Of a DNA stretch of 64,000 nucleotides, positions 45,274 through 52,221 are shown piece after piece. The stretch is taken from assembly GCF_010725055.1 (NCBI RefSeq), contig NZ_BJKB01000013.1, positions 1 to 64,000 of the forward strand, read 5' to 3'. A program made the position numbers and the translations under genes. Source of the stretch: Gelidibacter japonicus. Lineage in GTDB: Bacteria > Bacteroidota > Bacteroidia > Flavobacteriales > Flavobacteriaceae. Position 1 is the stretch's first letter. Each line of letters begins with the position of its first letter. The notes beneath the pieces are model-generated. The model was not told the origin of the DNA, did not search any database, and saw nothing but the letters and a program-made list of their open reading frames with translations.

Positions 45274-45681
45274 TTATTCTTCCCAATCTTTATTGGTTCT
45301 ATATACGATACCTTTAAAAAGAGCGACCGATTCATCACCTCGTTTAACCTCGATGATATTAAATCCTAATTTGTTTTTCACCTTCTCAATTACGGATTCT
45401 GCCACTATATAATCGCCTTCATTTAATGCTTCGATATGATTGATACTCGTTTCAATGGAAACTGCGTATTTACCATGCGTATTGGCCGCAAATCCGAAAG
45501 CAGTGTCTGCTAATGAATAACTGATGCCACCGTGGGCCTTTCCCATGCTATTTAGCATTTCTTTTCTGATGGTCATTCCGACCTTACATCGTCCTATTTC
45601 ACATTCTAAAATCTCAATGCCGAGGTAGGTGCTGTAGGCATCGAGAGCGAGCATTTTGTAAGGTATGAGGTTTCCGTCCAT
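45274..45681 (-). CDS. paaI: Phenylacetate-pathway thioesterase, hotdog fold
   Basis: A 135-residue hotdog protein with the PaaI signature 'MGKAHGGISYSLADTAFGFAAN' split around the catalytic Asp, and 'AVSIETSINHIEALNEGDYI'. PaaI hydrolyses hydroxylated phenylacetyl-CoA dead ends and so recovers CoA. It lies downstream of paaH, separated by the insertion that carries four-helix ORF 2. Length is normal. Confidence 0.92.
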   Translation of the reverse strand: MDGNLIPYKMLALDAYSTYLGIEILECEIGRCKVGMTIRKEMLNSMGKAHGGISYSLADTAFGFAANTHGKYAVSIETSINHIEALNEGDYIVAESVIEKVKNKLGFNIIEVKRGDESVALFKGIVYRTNKDWEE

Positions 45682-45697
45682 TTAGTGATGAGTTTTG

Positions 45698-45719
45698 TAG
45701 AGGTGAGAGGTGAGTGAAA
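45698..45719 (+). repeat. Left arm of inverted repeat around four-helix ORF 2
   Basis: TAGAGGTGAGAGGTGAGTG, built from GAGGTGA units. The complementary TTTCTCACCTC stands at 46128-46140 on the other side of the ORF. Confidence 0.75.
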
Positions 45720-45738
45720 TCATACGATTTATCACAAT

Positions 45739-46110
45739 TCAGCTCTTATTGTTTAAGTGTCTTCTCAAAGCAGATATCATTTTTGATATTTCAGTAACCA
45801 TTTTTCTATTTTCTTCTTCCTCCTGAAAAGTTATGTAACCTCTAAGTCGTTCTTTAGTTGAAACAGCCACACATTCATGAGCGCTGTCCCAAGCCATCTT
45901 TAGATATCTGTTGAAATTCGTGTCTGTACTCCCTGAACCTTCAGCAATATTAAAAGCTATAGAGTCTGCAGCTCTAATAAATTGAGATGATAATCTATAC
46001 ATTTCGTGTTTGGGAAATGAATCAATTTGTTTATTAACTAATTCACCAAAAGCTATGGCTTTTTGATAAACTTGTAAATCCTCAAATTTGAAATAATAAT
46101 TACTTTTCAT
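45739..46110 (-). CDS. Four-helix-bundle protein (23S rRNA IVS-protein family), ORF 2
   Basis: A 123-residue close paralogue of ORF 1: 'FEDLQVYQKAIAFGELVNKQ', 'YRLSSQFIRAADSIAFNIAEG', then 'GSGSTDTNFNRYLKMAWDS' and 'HECVAVSTKERLRGYITFQ'. It stands between paaH and paaI, inside an inverted repeat of GAGGTGA/GAGGTTA units. Part of the right arm is translated as the end of PaaH. No partner protein is evident. Confidence 0.88.
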   Translation of the reverse strand: MKSNYYFKFEDLQVYQKAIAFGELVNKQIDSFPKHEMYRLSSQFIRAADSIAFNIAEGSGSTDTNFNRYLKMAWDSAHECVAVSTKERLRGYITFQEEEENRKMVTEISKMISALRRHLNNKS

Positions 46111-46125
46111 TTTAATATTCTAATG

Positions 46126-46175
46126 TTTCTTTCTCACCTCTAACCTCGAACCTCTAACCTCGAACCTCTCACTTC
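46126..46175 (-). repeat. Right arm of inverted repeat around four-helix ORF 2, entering paaH
   Basis: CTCACCTCTAACCTCGAACC followed by a second CTCTAACCTCGAACCTCTCACTTC-type copy. Most of it lies within the paaH reading frame and encodes LEVRGSRLEVRG. Confidence 0.8.
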
Positions 46176-47342
46176 TAAAAAATTAGTCTTTTTCTCTTTC
46201 ATTTTTCTTAAAAGCGGGCTACACCGATACCTATCCTCATGATATTCATTATATAATTCATCCATTTTTGAAACGCACCACTCGATGCTTTTTTCATCGG
46301 CCCACGCCAATAAGCCTTTAGGATAGTTGACACCTTTGGTCATTGCATTATCGATGTCTTCTGCGGAAGCAATGTTCATGAATAACGCATCTGCGGCTTC
46401 ATTGATAAGCATAACCAAAACGCGGTCGAAAATTTTTTGGGCTAATCCTTCGTTATGAGATTTATTAGACTCAGTCGGAATAATCATAGCGCCATTTTCA
46501 TCATAATCGTAATAACCCTTTCCTGATTTTCGACCTAAATAACCGGCTTCTGCAAAACGTTTCTGCGTAAAGGCTGGCTTGTATCTCGGATCGAAATAAA
46601 AGGCAGTAAATACGGTTTCTGTTACTGTATAATTAACGTCGTTTCCAATAAAATCCATTAATTCGAAAGGTCCCATTCTGAAACCTCCTAAAGTTTTCAA
46701 ACTCTTATCGATGGTTGCGAAATCAGCAATACCCTCTTCGTATATTCTTAAAGCTTCGCCATAAAAGGGTCTGGCCACACGATTGACTATAAATCCGGGA
46801 GTGTCTTTTGCAACGGCAACGACTTTTTTCCAATCGGATATAATTTTCTTCGATGTCTCTAAAACTTCTTTTGAGGTTTGTATCGCCGGAATCACTTCAA
46901 CCAATTGCATCAATGGGGCTGGATTGAAAAAATGGATCCCAATACAACGTTCTGGTTTTTTTAAGGATGCGGCAATAGAAGCAATAGACAAACTTGACGT
47001 ATTGGAGGCTATAATACAGTCTTTTGAAACATAGGTTTCCAATTCTGATAACACTTTCTTCTTGATGTCCAGATTTTCAACAATGGCTTCAATGGTTAAA
47101 TCGGAGTCTGATAGGTCTTTTAAATTATCAACGTAGGAAATGTTGTTTTGAATTCGAGATTTTTCGTTAGCATCAATGCGATCTTTTTCAATCAATCGTG
47201 ACAATATTTTTTCCAAAGCTGCTTTTGCCTTGTCCAATGCAGATTGATTGGTATCGTACAATTTTACTTTGCAGCCCGATGTTGCAGCTACTTGTGCGAT
47301 GCCACTTCCCATGGTTCCTGAGCCGATAATTCCTATTTGCAT
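46140..47342 (-). CDS. paaH: 3-hydroxyadipyl-CoA dehydrogenase
   Basis: The ATG at 47342 gives 400 residues and puts the Rossmann motif 'MQIGIIGSGTMGSGIAQVAA' at the N-terminus, as in the family; a longer start at 47396 would translate repeat sequence. Other motifs are 'CIGIHFFNPAPLMQLVEVI' (catalytic His), 'DTPGFIVNRVARPFYGEALR' and a second C-terminal domain ('NEAADALFMNIASAEDIDNA'). The enzyme oxidises 3-hydroxyadipyl-CoA with NAD+. The last 12 residues come from the simple repeat at 46126-46175. Confidence 0.92.
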   Translation of the reverse strand: MQIGIIGSGTMGSGIAQVAATSGCKVKLYDTNQSALDKAKAALEKILSRLIEKDRIDANEKSRIQNNISYVDNLKDLSDSDLTIEAIVENLDIKKKVLSELETYVSKDCIIASNTSSLSIASIAASLKKPERCIGIHFFNPAPLMQLVEVIPAIQTSKEVLETSKKIISDWKKVVAVAKDTPGFIVNRVARPFYGEALRIYEEGIADFATIDKSLKTLGGFRMGPFELMDFIGNDVNYTVTETVFTAFYFDPRYKPAFTQKRFAEAGYLGRKSGKGYYDYDENGAMIIPTESNKSHNEGLAQKIFDRVLVMLINEAADALFMNIASAEDIDNAMTKGVNYPKGLLAWADEKSIEWCVSKMDELYNEYHEDRYRCSPLLRKMKEKKTNFLEVRGSRLEVRG

Positions 47343-47349
47343 TATTGAA

Positions 47350-47382
47350 GATTGTTGATTGGAAATTGTTGATTTTTGAAGT
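47350..47382 (+). repeat. Left arm of inverted repeat around four-helix ORF 3
   Basis: GATTGTTGATT twice with a short spacer, ending TTTTTGAAGT. It is followed by GGCTCCACACATAATTT, which is nearly repeated beside ORF 4 (50294-50311). Confidence 0.75.
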
Positions 47383-47399
47383 TTGGCTCCACACATAAT

Positions 47400-47762
47400 T
47401 TAAGATTTCAACTTTAATGATGCCGTTTTTATGCTAACTACAAAAATCGAAATCAATTCATTATTTTCCTTTATCAACTTATCCAACGCATTTATATCAG
47501 TAATTAAATTGGCTCCTTTTTGAATCTTCATGTTGATTAATGATTCCCTTAACTCCTTTAAGCAAATTTTAATCTTATGAATAAAATCTCTAGCTGACGC
47601 TCCGCCTTGAGCCTCCCCATAATTCAAAGCGGCTGAAGTTGCCGATCTTATAAGTTGTTTGGCTAAATGTTCTGCAGCAAATGAATTATCTACTTTTTTA
47701 CAAATCAAAATAACATCAATTGCAAACTGAATAAGTCGCTCTTCTAATTGGTTCGGTTTCAT
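47400..47762 (-). CDS. Four-helix-bundle protein, second subgroup, ORF 3
   Basis: A 120-residue protein of the same PF05635-type fold but a different subgroup from ORFs 1 and 2: 'LEERLIQFAIDVILICKKV', 'AAEHLAKQLIRSATSAALNY' and 'KIKICLKELRESLINMKIQK'. ORF 4 (50355-50705) is its paralogue. It lies between paaG and paaH. The arms on both sides mirror each other and match the ORF-less palindromes at 48852 and 49441, whose centre GAAGT-ACTTC seems to be where the ORF sits. Confidence 0.85.
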   Translation of the reverse strand: MKPNQLEERLIQFAIDVILICKKVDNSFAAEHLAKQLIRSATSAALNYGEAQGGASARDFIHKIKICLKELRESLINMKIQKGANLITDINALDKLIKENNELISIFVVSIKTASLKLKS

Positions 47763-47806
47763 AATTTTATAATTAAACTGTCAATGATTTTAAAATTAAC
47801 ATTTCT

Positions 47807-47834
47807 AACTTCTACAATCTTAAATCAACAATAG
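47807..47834 (-). repeat. Right arm of inverted repeat around four-helix ORF 3
   Basis: ACTTCTACAATCTTAAATC followed by AACAATAG; complement of the arm type at 47350-47382. Confidence 0.7.
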
Positions 47835-47860
47835 TCAATACTTCTTTCTCAGTATTTAGG

Positions 47861-48030
47861 ATTGTTGATTGAAAATTGTTGTTTTTTGAAGTTTTGCCTC
47901 ATAATAAGTTATCGGCCTCCTTTTTATGCAAATTCATATGGTACGAGAACCCCGGTAATGTTTTTTTAATAAAACTCTCCATTTATGCAAAAATATCACT
48001 TCAAAAATCTTAAATCGACATTCAACAATC
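47861..48030. repeat. Second palindromic element with 100-base core, no ORF
   Basis: Left arm ATTGTTGATTGAAAATTGTT ending TTTTTTGAAGT (47861-47891), core of about 105 bases starting TTTGCCTCATAATAAG, right arm ACTTCAAAAATCTTAAATC to CAACAATC (47998-48030). The start of the core resembles the core start of the ORF 3 element, so this may be a deletion remnant. Confidence 0.6.
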
Positions 48031-48042
48031 TACAATATATAT

Positions 48043-48822
48043 TTATTTACCCTTGAAATTCGGTTTTCTTTTTTCAACGAATGCAGCAACTCCTTCGGCG
48101 TAATCTTCGGTTTGTGCTGCTTCAATTTGAAATTTAGATTCCATTGCTAACTGGGCTTCCAAATCGTTGGTCATGGAAGTATTGAATAATTCCTTGATCA
48201 TTCCCAAAGCTTTTGTAGGCATATTGGCAAGTTTTAATGCCAATTCATTAACCTCTTGTTCAAAACTCTCCAAAGGCAAAACCTTATAAAGCATTCCCAT
48301 TTTGTCAGCTTCTTCTGCCGATACTTTATCGCCAAGCATAGCCAATGCCAATGCTTTTTGGAATCCGATAAGTCTTGGTAAAAAGAAAGTTCCTGCACTA
48401 TCGGGCACCAAACCGATGAGGCTAAAGGCTTGGATGAAACTGACCTTTTCATGAGCTACAACTATATCACAAGCCAAGGCAATATTTGCTCCGGCTCCTG
48501 CCGCCACACCGTTGATTGCGCCAATGATTGGTTTTTTAATTGAGCGGATTCTTGTAATTATCGGATTGTAATGTTCTTCCAAGATCTTCTTAAACCCTGG
48601 ATTTAATTCTGGCGAGGTCACTTCTTTCAAATCTTGACCCGCACAAAATGCCTTTCCGTTTCCAGTCAAAACGATGGCTCGAACCTCATCATTTTTCTCA
48701 CAAGCATCAAGTGTGTCTTGTAACCGTAACGCCATTTCGCGATTAAAACTATTGAAGACTTCTGGGCGGTTGAGCGTGATATACGCTACACTATTTTTTA
48801 TCTCTAATAATATTGAATTCAT
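48043..48822 (-). CDS. paaG: 1,2-epoxyphenylacetyl-CoA isomerase
   Basis: A 259-residue crotonase with the PaaG pattern: 'GKAFCAGQDLKEV', 'GAINGVAAGAGANIALACDI', and 'GLVPDSAGTFFLPRLIG' holding the acidic residue that moves the proton. PaaG turns the ring epoxide into oxepin-CoA, and later shifts a double bond. It stands between paaD and paaH in the same direction. The crotonase at 38538 lacks the 'PDSAG' segment and so fits PaaF better. Confidence 0.93.
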   Translation of the reverse strand: MNSILLEIKNSVAYITLNRPEVFNSFNREMALRLQDTLDACEKNDEVRAIVLTGNGKAFCAGQDLKEVTSPELNPGFKKILEEHYNPIITRIRSIKKPIIGAINGVAAGAGANIALACDIVVAHEKVSFIQAFSLIGLVPDSAGTFFLPRLIGFQKALALAMLGDKVSAEEADKMGMLYKVLPLESFEQEVNELALKLANMPTKALGMIKELFNTSMTNDLEAQLAMESKFQIEAAQTEDYAEGVAAFVEKRKPNFKGK

Positions 48823-48851
48823 TTTATATGATTTTTTGATTGAAGATTAAC

Positions 48852-48889
48852 GATTGTTGATTTTAGAAGTACTTCAAAAATCAACAATC
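48852..48889. repeat. ORF-less palindrome between paaG and paaD
   Basis: A 38-base inverted repeat, one mismatch: arms GATTGTTGATTTTAGAAGT and ACTTCAAAAATCAACAATC with no loop. Its centre GAAGTACTTC (48866-48875) is identical to that at 49455-49464, and its arms match those around four-helix ORF 3. Confidence 0.85.
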
Positions 48890-48914
48890 TTCGATCTGCA
48901 ATCGTTGATCCTTG

Positions 48915-49415
48915 CTACTTTAAACATTTAAAATAATCAAAGGGCTCTAAACAGTCATCGCATTGAAACTGTGCCTTACACGCTGTTGAACCAAATTGGC
49001 TCACCATTTTTGTGTTTGTTGAACCACATTGTGGACATTTTACCAGGCGTTTGCCATGGAGTAAAACATCTTTATCGGCTTCAGCACCCAAAGGAGCCGC
49101 GATGCCATAATCTTCCAATGCCTTTCTGCCTCTTGGTGTAATCCAATCGGTGGTCCAAGCTGGGGATAAAATCAATTCTATTTCCGATTTGTATCCTGCA
49201 TCTTCTAAAGCTTTTTTAATGTCGTCACCAATAACATCCATGGCAGGACAACCACTATAGGTTGGTGTGATTTGAACTTTTACAATCTCATTTTGAATGA
49301 CAGCAGTACGCACCACACCCATGTCCATAATGGAGAGGACTGGGATTTCCGGATCGGAAACTGCTTCCAGGATCGGGATTAATTTTGGGTCGATATTTTG
49401 TTCTGTTGTGACCAT
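48915..49415 (-). CDS. paaD: Phenylacetyl-CoA epoxidase maturation protein PaaD
   Basis: A 166-residue protein with an N-terminal MIP18/DUF59 domain ('ILEAVSDPEIPVLSIMDMGV', 'ITPTYSGCPAMDVI') and a C-terminal zinc ribbon ('VKCPQCGSTNTKMVS', 'FQCDDCLEPFDYFKC'). PaaD is thought to help insert or protect the metal centres of the epoxidase. Gene order paaC-paaD is usual. The gaps on both sides hold ORF-less palindromes. Confidence 0.95.
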   Translation of the reverse strand: MVTTEQNIDPKLIPILEAVSDPEIPVLSIMDMGVVRTAVIQNEIVKVQITPTYSGCPAMDVIGDDIKKALEDAGYKSEIELILSPAWTTDWITPRGRKALEDYGIAAPLGAEADKDVLLHGKRLVKCPQCGSTNTKMVSQFGSTACKAQFQCDDCLEPFDYFKCLK

Positions 49416-49440
49416 ATTTTATTTCAGATTGAGGATTGTA

Positions 49441-49478
49441 GATTTATGATTTTCGAAGTACTTCTACAATCATAAATC
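49441..49478. repeat. ORF-less palindrome between paaD and paaC
   Basis: A 38-base inverted repeat: arms GATTTATGATTTTCGAAGT and ACTTCTACAATCATAAATC, two mismatches, centre GAAGTACTTC. Further GATTG-type words extend it on both sides. Confidence 0.85.
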
Positions 49479-49501
49479 GCAGTTCATCAATCAACAATTC
49501 T

Positions 49502-50254
49502 TTACCACTCCATATTTGGATAAGTACGTTGCATGTACTGCAGTTCCGCCAATAAAAACCCCATATGTTCGGTATGGATACCCATTTTCCCTCCTCTTTG
49601 GAAATATTTGGATTCTGGAACGGACAAGGTTGATTCTTCTAAAATCGTATTTACTTTTTCGTAATAAGCTGCTTTTAATTTGGTGACATCTACCCCGATG
49701 CCTTCTGAAACCATCGCTTTATCGGCTTCAGTTTGGTGGAACAATTCATCGGTATAGGTCCATAAATCGTTAATTGCCGCCTGCATACGCATTTGGCTCT
49801 CTTCAGTTCCGTCACCCAATCGCCTGATCCAGTCCGATGAAAATCGCTGATGGTAACTTACCTCTTTTATGCATTTTGTGGCGATTGCCGCCAAAGTCAT
49901 GTCCTTACTTTTCTTCAACTCTGTTAAGAATAAAAAGTGATACACATCAAATAAAAAGTGACGTGCCATGGTATTAGCAAAATCAGTGTTGGGCTGTTCT
50001 ACCAAAAGCACGTTGACATATTCACGTTCTTTCCGAAGCATGGCAATATCGTCTTCAGTTCGTCCATCACCTGCAATTTTGGCGGCATAATGATAATAGC
50101 TGCGTACTTGACCGAATAAATCCAAAGAAATATTGGTACAAGCAATGTCGGTTTCCAAACTTGGTCCGTGTCCACAAAGTTCACCCATGCGTTGCCCGAG
50201 GATTAGGGAATTGTCGGCTATGCCGAGGATGTATTGATAGAGATTATCTTTCAT
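49502..50254 (-). CDS. paaC: Phenylacetyl-CoA 1,2-epoxidase structural subunit PaaC
   Basis: A 250-residue helical ferritin-like protein: 'YILGIADNSLILGQRMGELC', 'CTNISLDLFGQVRSYYHYAA', then 'CIKEVSYHQRFSSDWIRRLG' and 'GRGGKMGIHTEHMGFLLAEL'-like C-terminus. PaaC pairs with PaaA in the epoxidase core but lacks a working di-iron site of its own. It lies downstream of paaB, separated by four-helix ORF 4. Confidence 0.95.
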   Translation of the reverse strand: MKDNLYQYILGIADNSLILGQRMGELCGHGPSLETDIACTNISLDLFGQVRSYYHYAAKIAGDGRTEDDIAMLRKEREYVNVLLVEQPNTDFANTMARHFLFDVYHFLFLTELKKSKDMTLAAIATKCIKEVSYHQRFSSDWIRRLGDGTEESQMRMQAAINDLWTYTDELFHQTEADKAMVSEGIGVDVTKLKAAYYEKVNTILEESTLSVPESKYFQRGGKMGIHTEHMGFLLAELQYMQRTYPNMEW

Positions 50255-50261
50255 TTTAAAA

Positions 50262-50293
50262 AATTGAAGTTGAAATTGAAGTTGAAATTGAAG
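50262..50293 (+). repeat. Left arm of inverted repeat around four-helix ORF 4
   Basis: Alternating TTGAAG and TTGAAA units, five in all. It is followed by GGCTCCAATACATAATTT, near-identical to the sequence beside ORF 3. Confidence 0.8.
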
Positions 50294-50354
50294 GGCTCCA
50301 ATACATAATTTGTCCTTTTCGAATTGAAATCCGATTTAAATTTCAACTCCTTTT

Positions 50355-50705
50355 TTAATTAATGTTTTTAATTCTTGTAACTATTATTCTTATCAGTTGA
50401 TCATTTTCATTCTTTAATCCAAATAAATCTTCATTTGAAAACAATTTAGCTTTAGATTGAATATTGAGGTTTCGTTGACTTTCTCTCAATTCTTTTAAGC
50501 AAATTCTTAACTTATTAATTTTGTCTGCATCTATTCCTACTCCCAAAACTTCTCCATAGTTTAAAGCTGATGAACATGAGGAACGAATGAGTTGTTTAGC
50601 CAAATAATCACTAGCATAAGACAACGGCTTTTTATCATATAATAAAATGATTGAAGCCGCAAAATCTTCTAAACGTTCGCATAAATCATATTTGTTCTCA
50701 CTCAT
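50355..50705 (-). CDS. Four-helix-bundle protein, second subgroup, ORF 4
   Basis: A 116-residue paralogue of ORF 3: 'CERLEDFAASIILLYDKK', 'ASDYLAKQLIRSSCSSALNY', 'KLRICLKELRESQRNLNIQS'. It lies between paaB and paaC on the same strand, inside an inverted repeat of TTGAAG/TTGAAA units. Both elements carrying this subgroup also share GGCTCCA-ACATAATTT past the stop codon, which points to a common ancestor element. No biochemical function is known. Confidence 0.85.
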   Translation of the reverse strand: MSENKYDLCERLEDFAASIILLYDKKPLSYASDYLAKQLIRSSCSSALNYGEVLGVGIDADKINKLRICLKELRESQRNLNIQSKAKLFSNEDLFGLKNENDQLIRIIVTRIKNIN

Positions 50706-50719
50706 TTTTTCAATTTCAT

Positions 50720-50763
50720 GCCCGTCCGGCAGGCGGGCAACTTCACGTTCAATTTCAAGTTCG
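50720..50763 (-). repeat. Right arm of inverted repeat around four-helix ORF 4, with a GC hairpin
   Basis: GCCCGTCCGGCAGGCGGGC hairpin (50720-50738), then CAACTTCACGTTCAATTTC and AAGTTCG, the mirrored TTGAAR arm. Confidence 0.75.
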
Positions 50764-50765
50764 TT

Positions 50766-51056
50766 TTACATATACTTCACCTCATCAGGCAACTCATAAA
50801 ACGTTGGATGACGATAGACCTTATCTTTTGCAGGTTCAAACATTTCACCATTGTGCTCTGGATTGGAGGCGGTGATGTTTTTGGATTCTACGACCCATAT
50901 ACTGACACCTTCATTTCTTCTGGTGTAAACATCGCGTGCATTCTCCAAGGCCATGTCTGCATCTGCCGCGTGCAAACTGCCAAAATGACGATGTTCCAGT
51001 CCGTTTTTACTTCTTACGAAAACTTCCCATAAAGGCCAATTCTTTGTTGTTGTCAT
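50766..51056 (-). CDS. paaB: Phenylacetyl-CoA 1,2-epoxidase subunit PaaB
   Basis: The ATG at 51056 gives 96 residues starting MTTTKNWPLWEVFVRSKNG, which fits PaaB of E. coli (WPLYEVFVR). An in-frame ATG at 51083 lies in a palindromic repeat and is rejected. Other conserved parts are 'HRHFGSLHAADADMALENAR' and 'GVSIWVVESKNI'. PaaB bridges epoxidase heterodimers. The downstream gap holds four-helix ORF 4. Confidence 0.95.
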   Translation of the reverse strand: MTTTKNWPLWEVFVRSKNGLEHRHFGSLHAADADMALENARDVYTRRNEGVSIWVVESKNITASNPEHNGEMFEPAKDKVYRHPTFYELPDEVKYM

Positions 51057-51082
51057 AGTTTGTGACTTCATATTATGTTTCA

Positions 51083-51113
51083 AACCTACAAGGTTCTAAA
51101 AACCTTGCAGGTT
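51083..51113. repeat. AAACCTG-type palindrome between paaA and paaB
   Basis: Arms AACCTACAAGGTT and AACCTTGCAGGTT around a short loop, one mismatch. Nearly identical to 55055-55085. Confidence 0.85.
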
Positions 51114-51115
51114 GG

Positions 51116-52072
51116 CTAAACTGCTTCTTTTTCTTTTCTTTCGGCTTTTTTCTCTGCGTATGCCATTGCTGCATCTCGCACCCATTCGCCACGTTCCCAC
51201 GCACTAACTCTGGCTTTCAAACGCTCTTTGTTCATTGGTCCATGACCTTTGACCACCTGCCAAAATTCATCCCAATCAATTTCACCAAAGTCATAACTAC
51301 CACGTTCTTCGTTCCATTTCAAATCGGGGTCGGGAATGGTCAAGCCAATCAAGTCTGCTTGTGGCACGGTTTGATCAATGAATTGCTGACGTAATTCGTC
51401 ATTGGATTTACGTTTCAATTTCCATTTCATGGATTGTTCGGTATGGACTGATTCTGCATCTGTAGGACCCAGCATCATTAAACTTGGCCACCACCATCGG
51501 TTTAAGGCATCTTGTGCCATTTCCTTTTGCTCTGGAGTGCCGTTTGACAATTTTATCATGATTTCATAACCTTGACGTTGATGGAAACTTTCTTCCTTAC
51601 ATACACGCACCATCGCACGAGCGTAAGGTCCAAAAGAGGTACTGCACAATGGTACTTGATTGATAATGGCTGCGCCATCCACCAACCATCCAATGGCTCC
51701 AATATCAGCCCAAGTAATGGTTGGATAGTTGAAAATACTTGAATATTTTGCTCTTCCCGTGTGTAATTGCTCATACATTTCTTCACGTGAAATACCCAAG
51801 GTTTCAGTGGCAGAATAAAGATACAGACCATGGCCTGCTTCGTCTTGGACTTTCGCCAACAAAGCTACCTTCCGTCTTAAAGAAGGGGCCCGGGTGATCC
51901 AATTGCCTTCTGGAAGCATCCCTACAATTTCAGAATGCGCATGTTGCGACATTTGACGAATATGCGTCTGACGGTACTTTTCTGGCATCCAATCTTTCGG
52001 TTCGATTTTTTCGTCTCTTGCGATACGTTCTTCGAATTGTTTTTCTAAATTCCTAATTTGCTCTTCACTCAT
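51116..52072 (-). CDS. paaA: Phenylacetyl-CoA 1,2-epoxidase catalytic subunit PaaA
   Basis: The 318-residue subunit has a ferritin-like di-iron site with Glu and His ligands in '[18 protein letters not shown]' and '[15 protein letters not shown]' (both E..H pairs present). It epoxidises the aromatic ring of phenylacetyl-CoA with O2, taking electrons from PaaE. It is the second gene after the operator-linked paaE. Length and motifs are normal. Confidence 0.97.
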   Translation of the reverse strand: MSEEQIRNLEKQFEERIARDEKIEPKDWMPEKYRQTHIRQMSQHAHSEIVGMLPEGNWITRAPSLRRKVALLAKVQDEAGHGLYLYSATETLGISREEMYEQLHTGRAKYSSIFNYPTITWADIGAIGWLVDGAAIINQVPLCSTSFGPYARAMVRVCKEESFHQRQGYEIMIKLSNGTPEQKEMAQDALNRWWWPSLMMLGPTDAESVHTEQSMKWKLKRKSNDELRQQFIDQTVPQADLIGLTIPDPDLKWNEERGSYDFGEIDWDEFWQVVKGHGPMNKERLKARVSAWERGEWVRDAAMAYAEKKAERKEKEAV

Positions 52073-52109
52073 TTTAATAATTATTAGTGAATGGTTATTT
52101 ACTTTGCTC

Positions 52110-52142
52110 AGACCTGGCAGGTTTTTAAAACCTGTGAGGTCT
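52110..52142. repeat. AAACCTG-type palindrome between paaE and paaA
   Basis: Arms AGACCTGGCAGGTTTT and AAAACCTGTGAGGTCT, two mismatches. Same family as 35380-35412. A half copy (AACCTTGCAGGTT) lies at 52201-52213. Confidence 0.85.
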
Positions 52143-52221
52143 TGTCACGCTTTATGATCTCTTTATCCTGTTCTACAAGGGTAATCTTTAAACAAACTTA
52201 AACCTTGCAGGTTGGTGCCGA

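Noticed and set aside
47343-47396. Longer N-terminus of PaaH from the ATG at 47396
   Set aside because: The extra codons (KSTISNQQSSI) translate the left arm of the four-helix ORF 3 element, and the Rossmann motif begins at the ATG at 47342.
37989-50763. Diversity-generating retroelement, suggested by Avd-like four-helix proteins
   Set aside because: No reverse transcriptase, template repeat or variable C-type lectin gene is present anywhere in the window.
37989-50763. Intervening-sequence insertion in 23S rRNA as the context of the four-helix ORFs
   Set aside because: The ORFs lie between protein-coding paa genes, and no rRNA sequence surrounds them.
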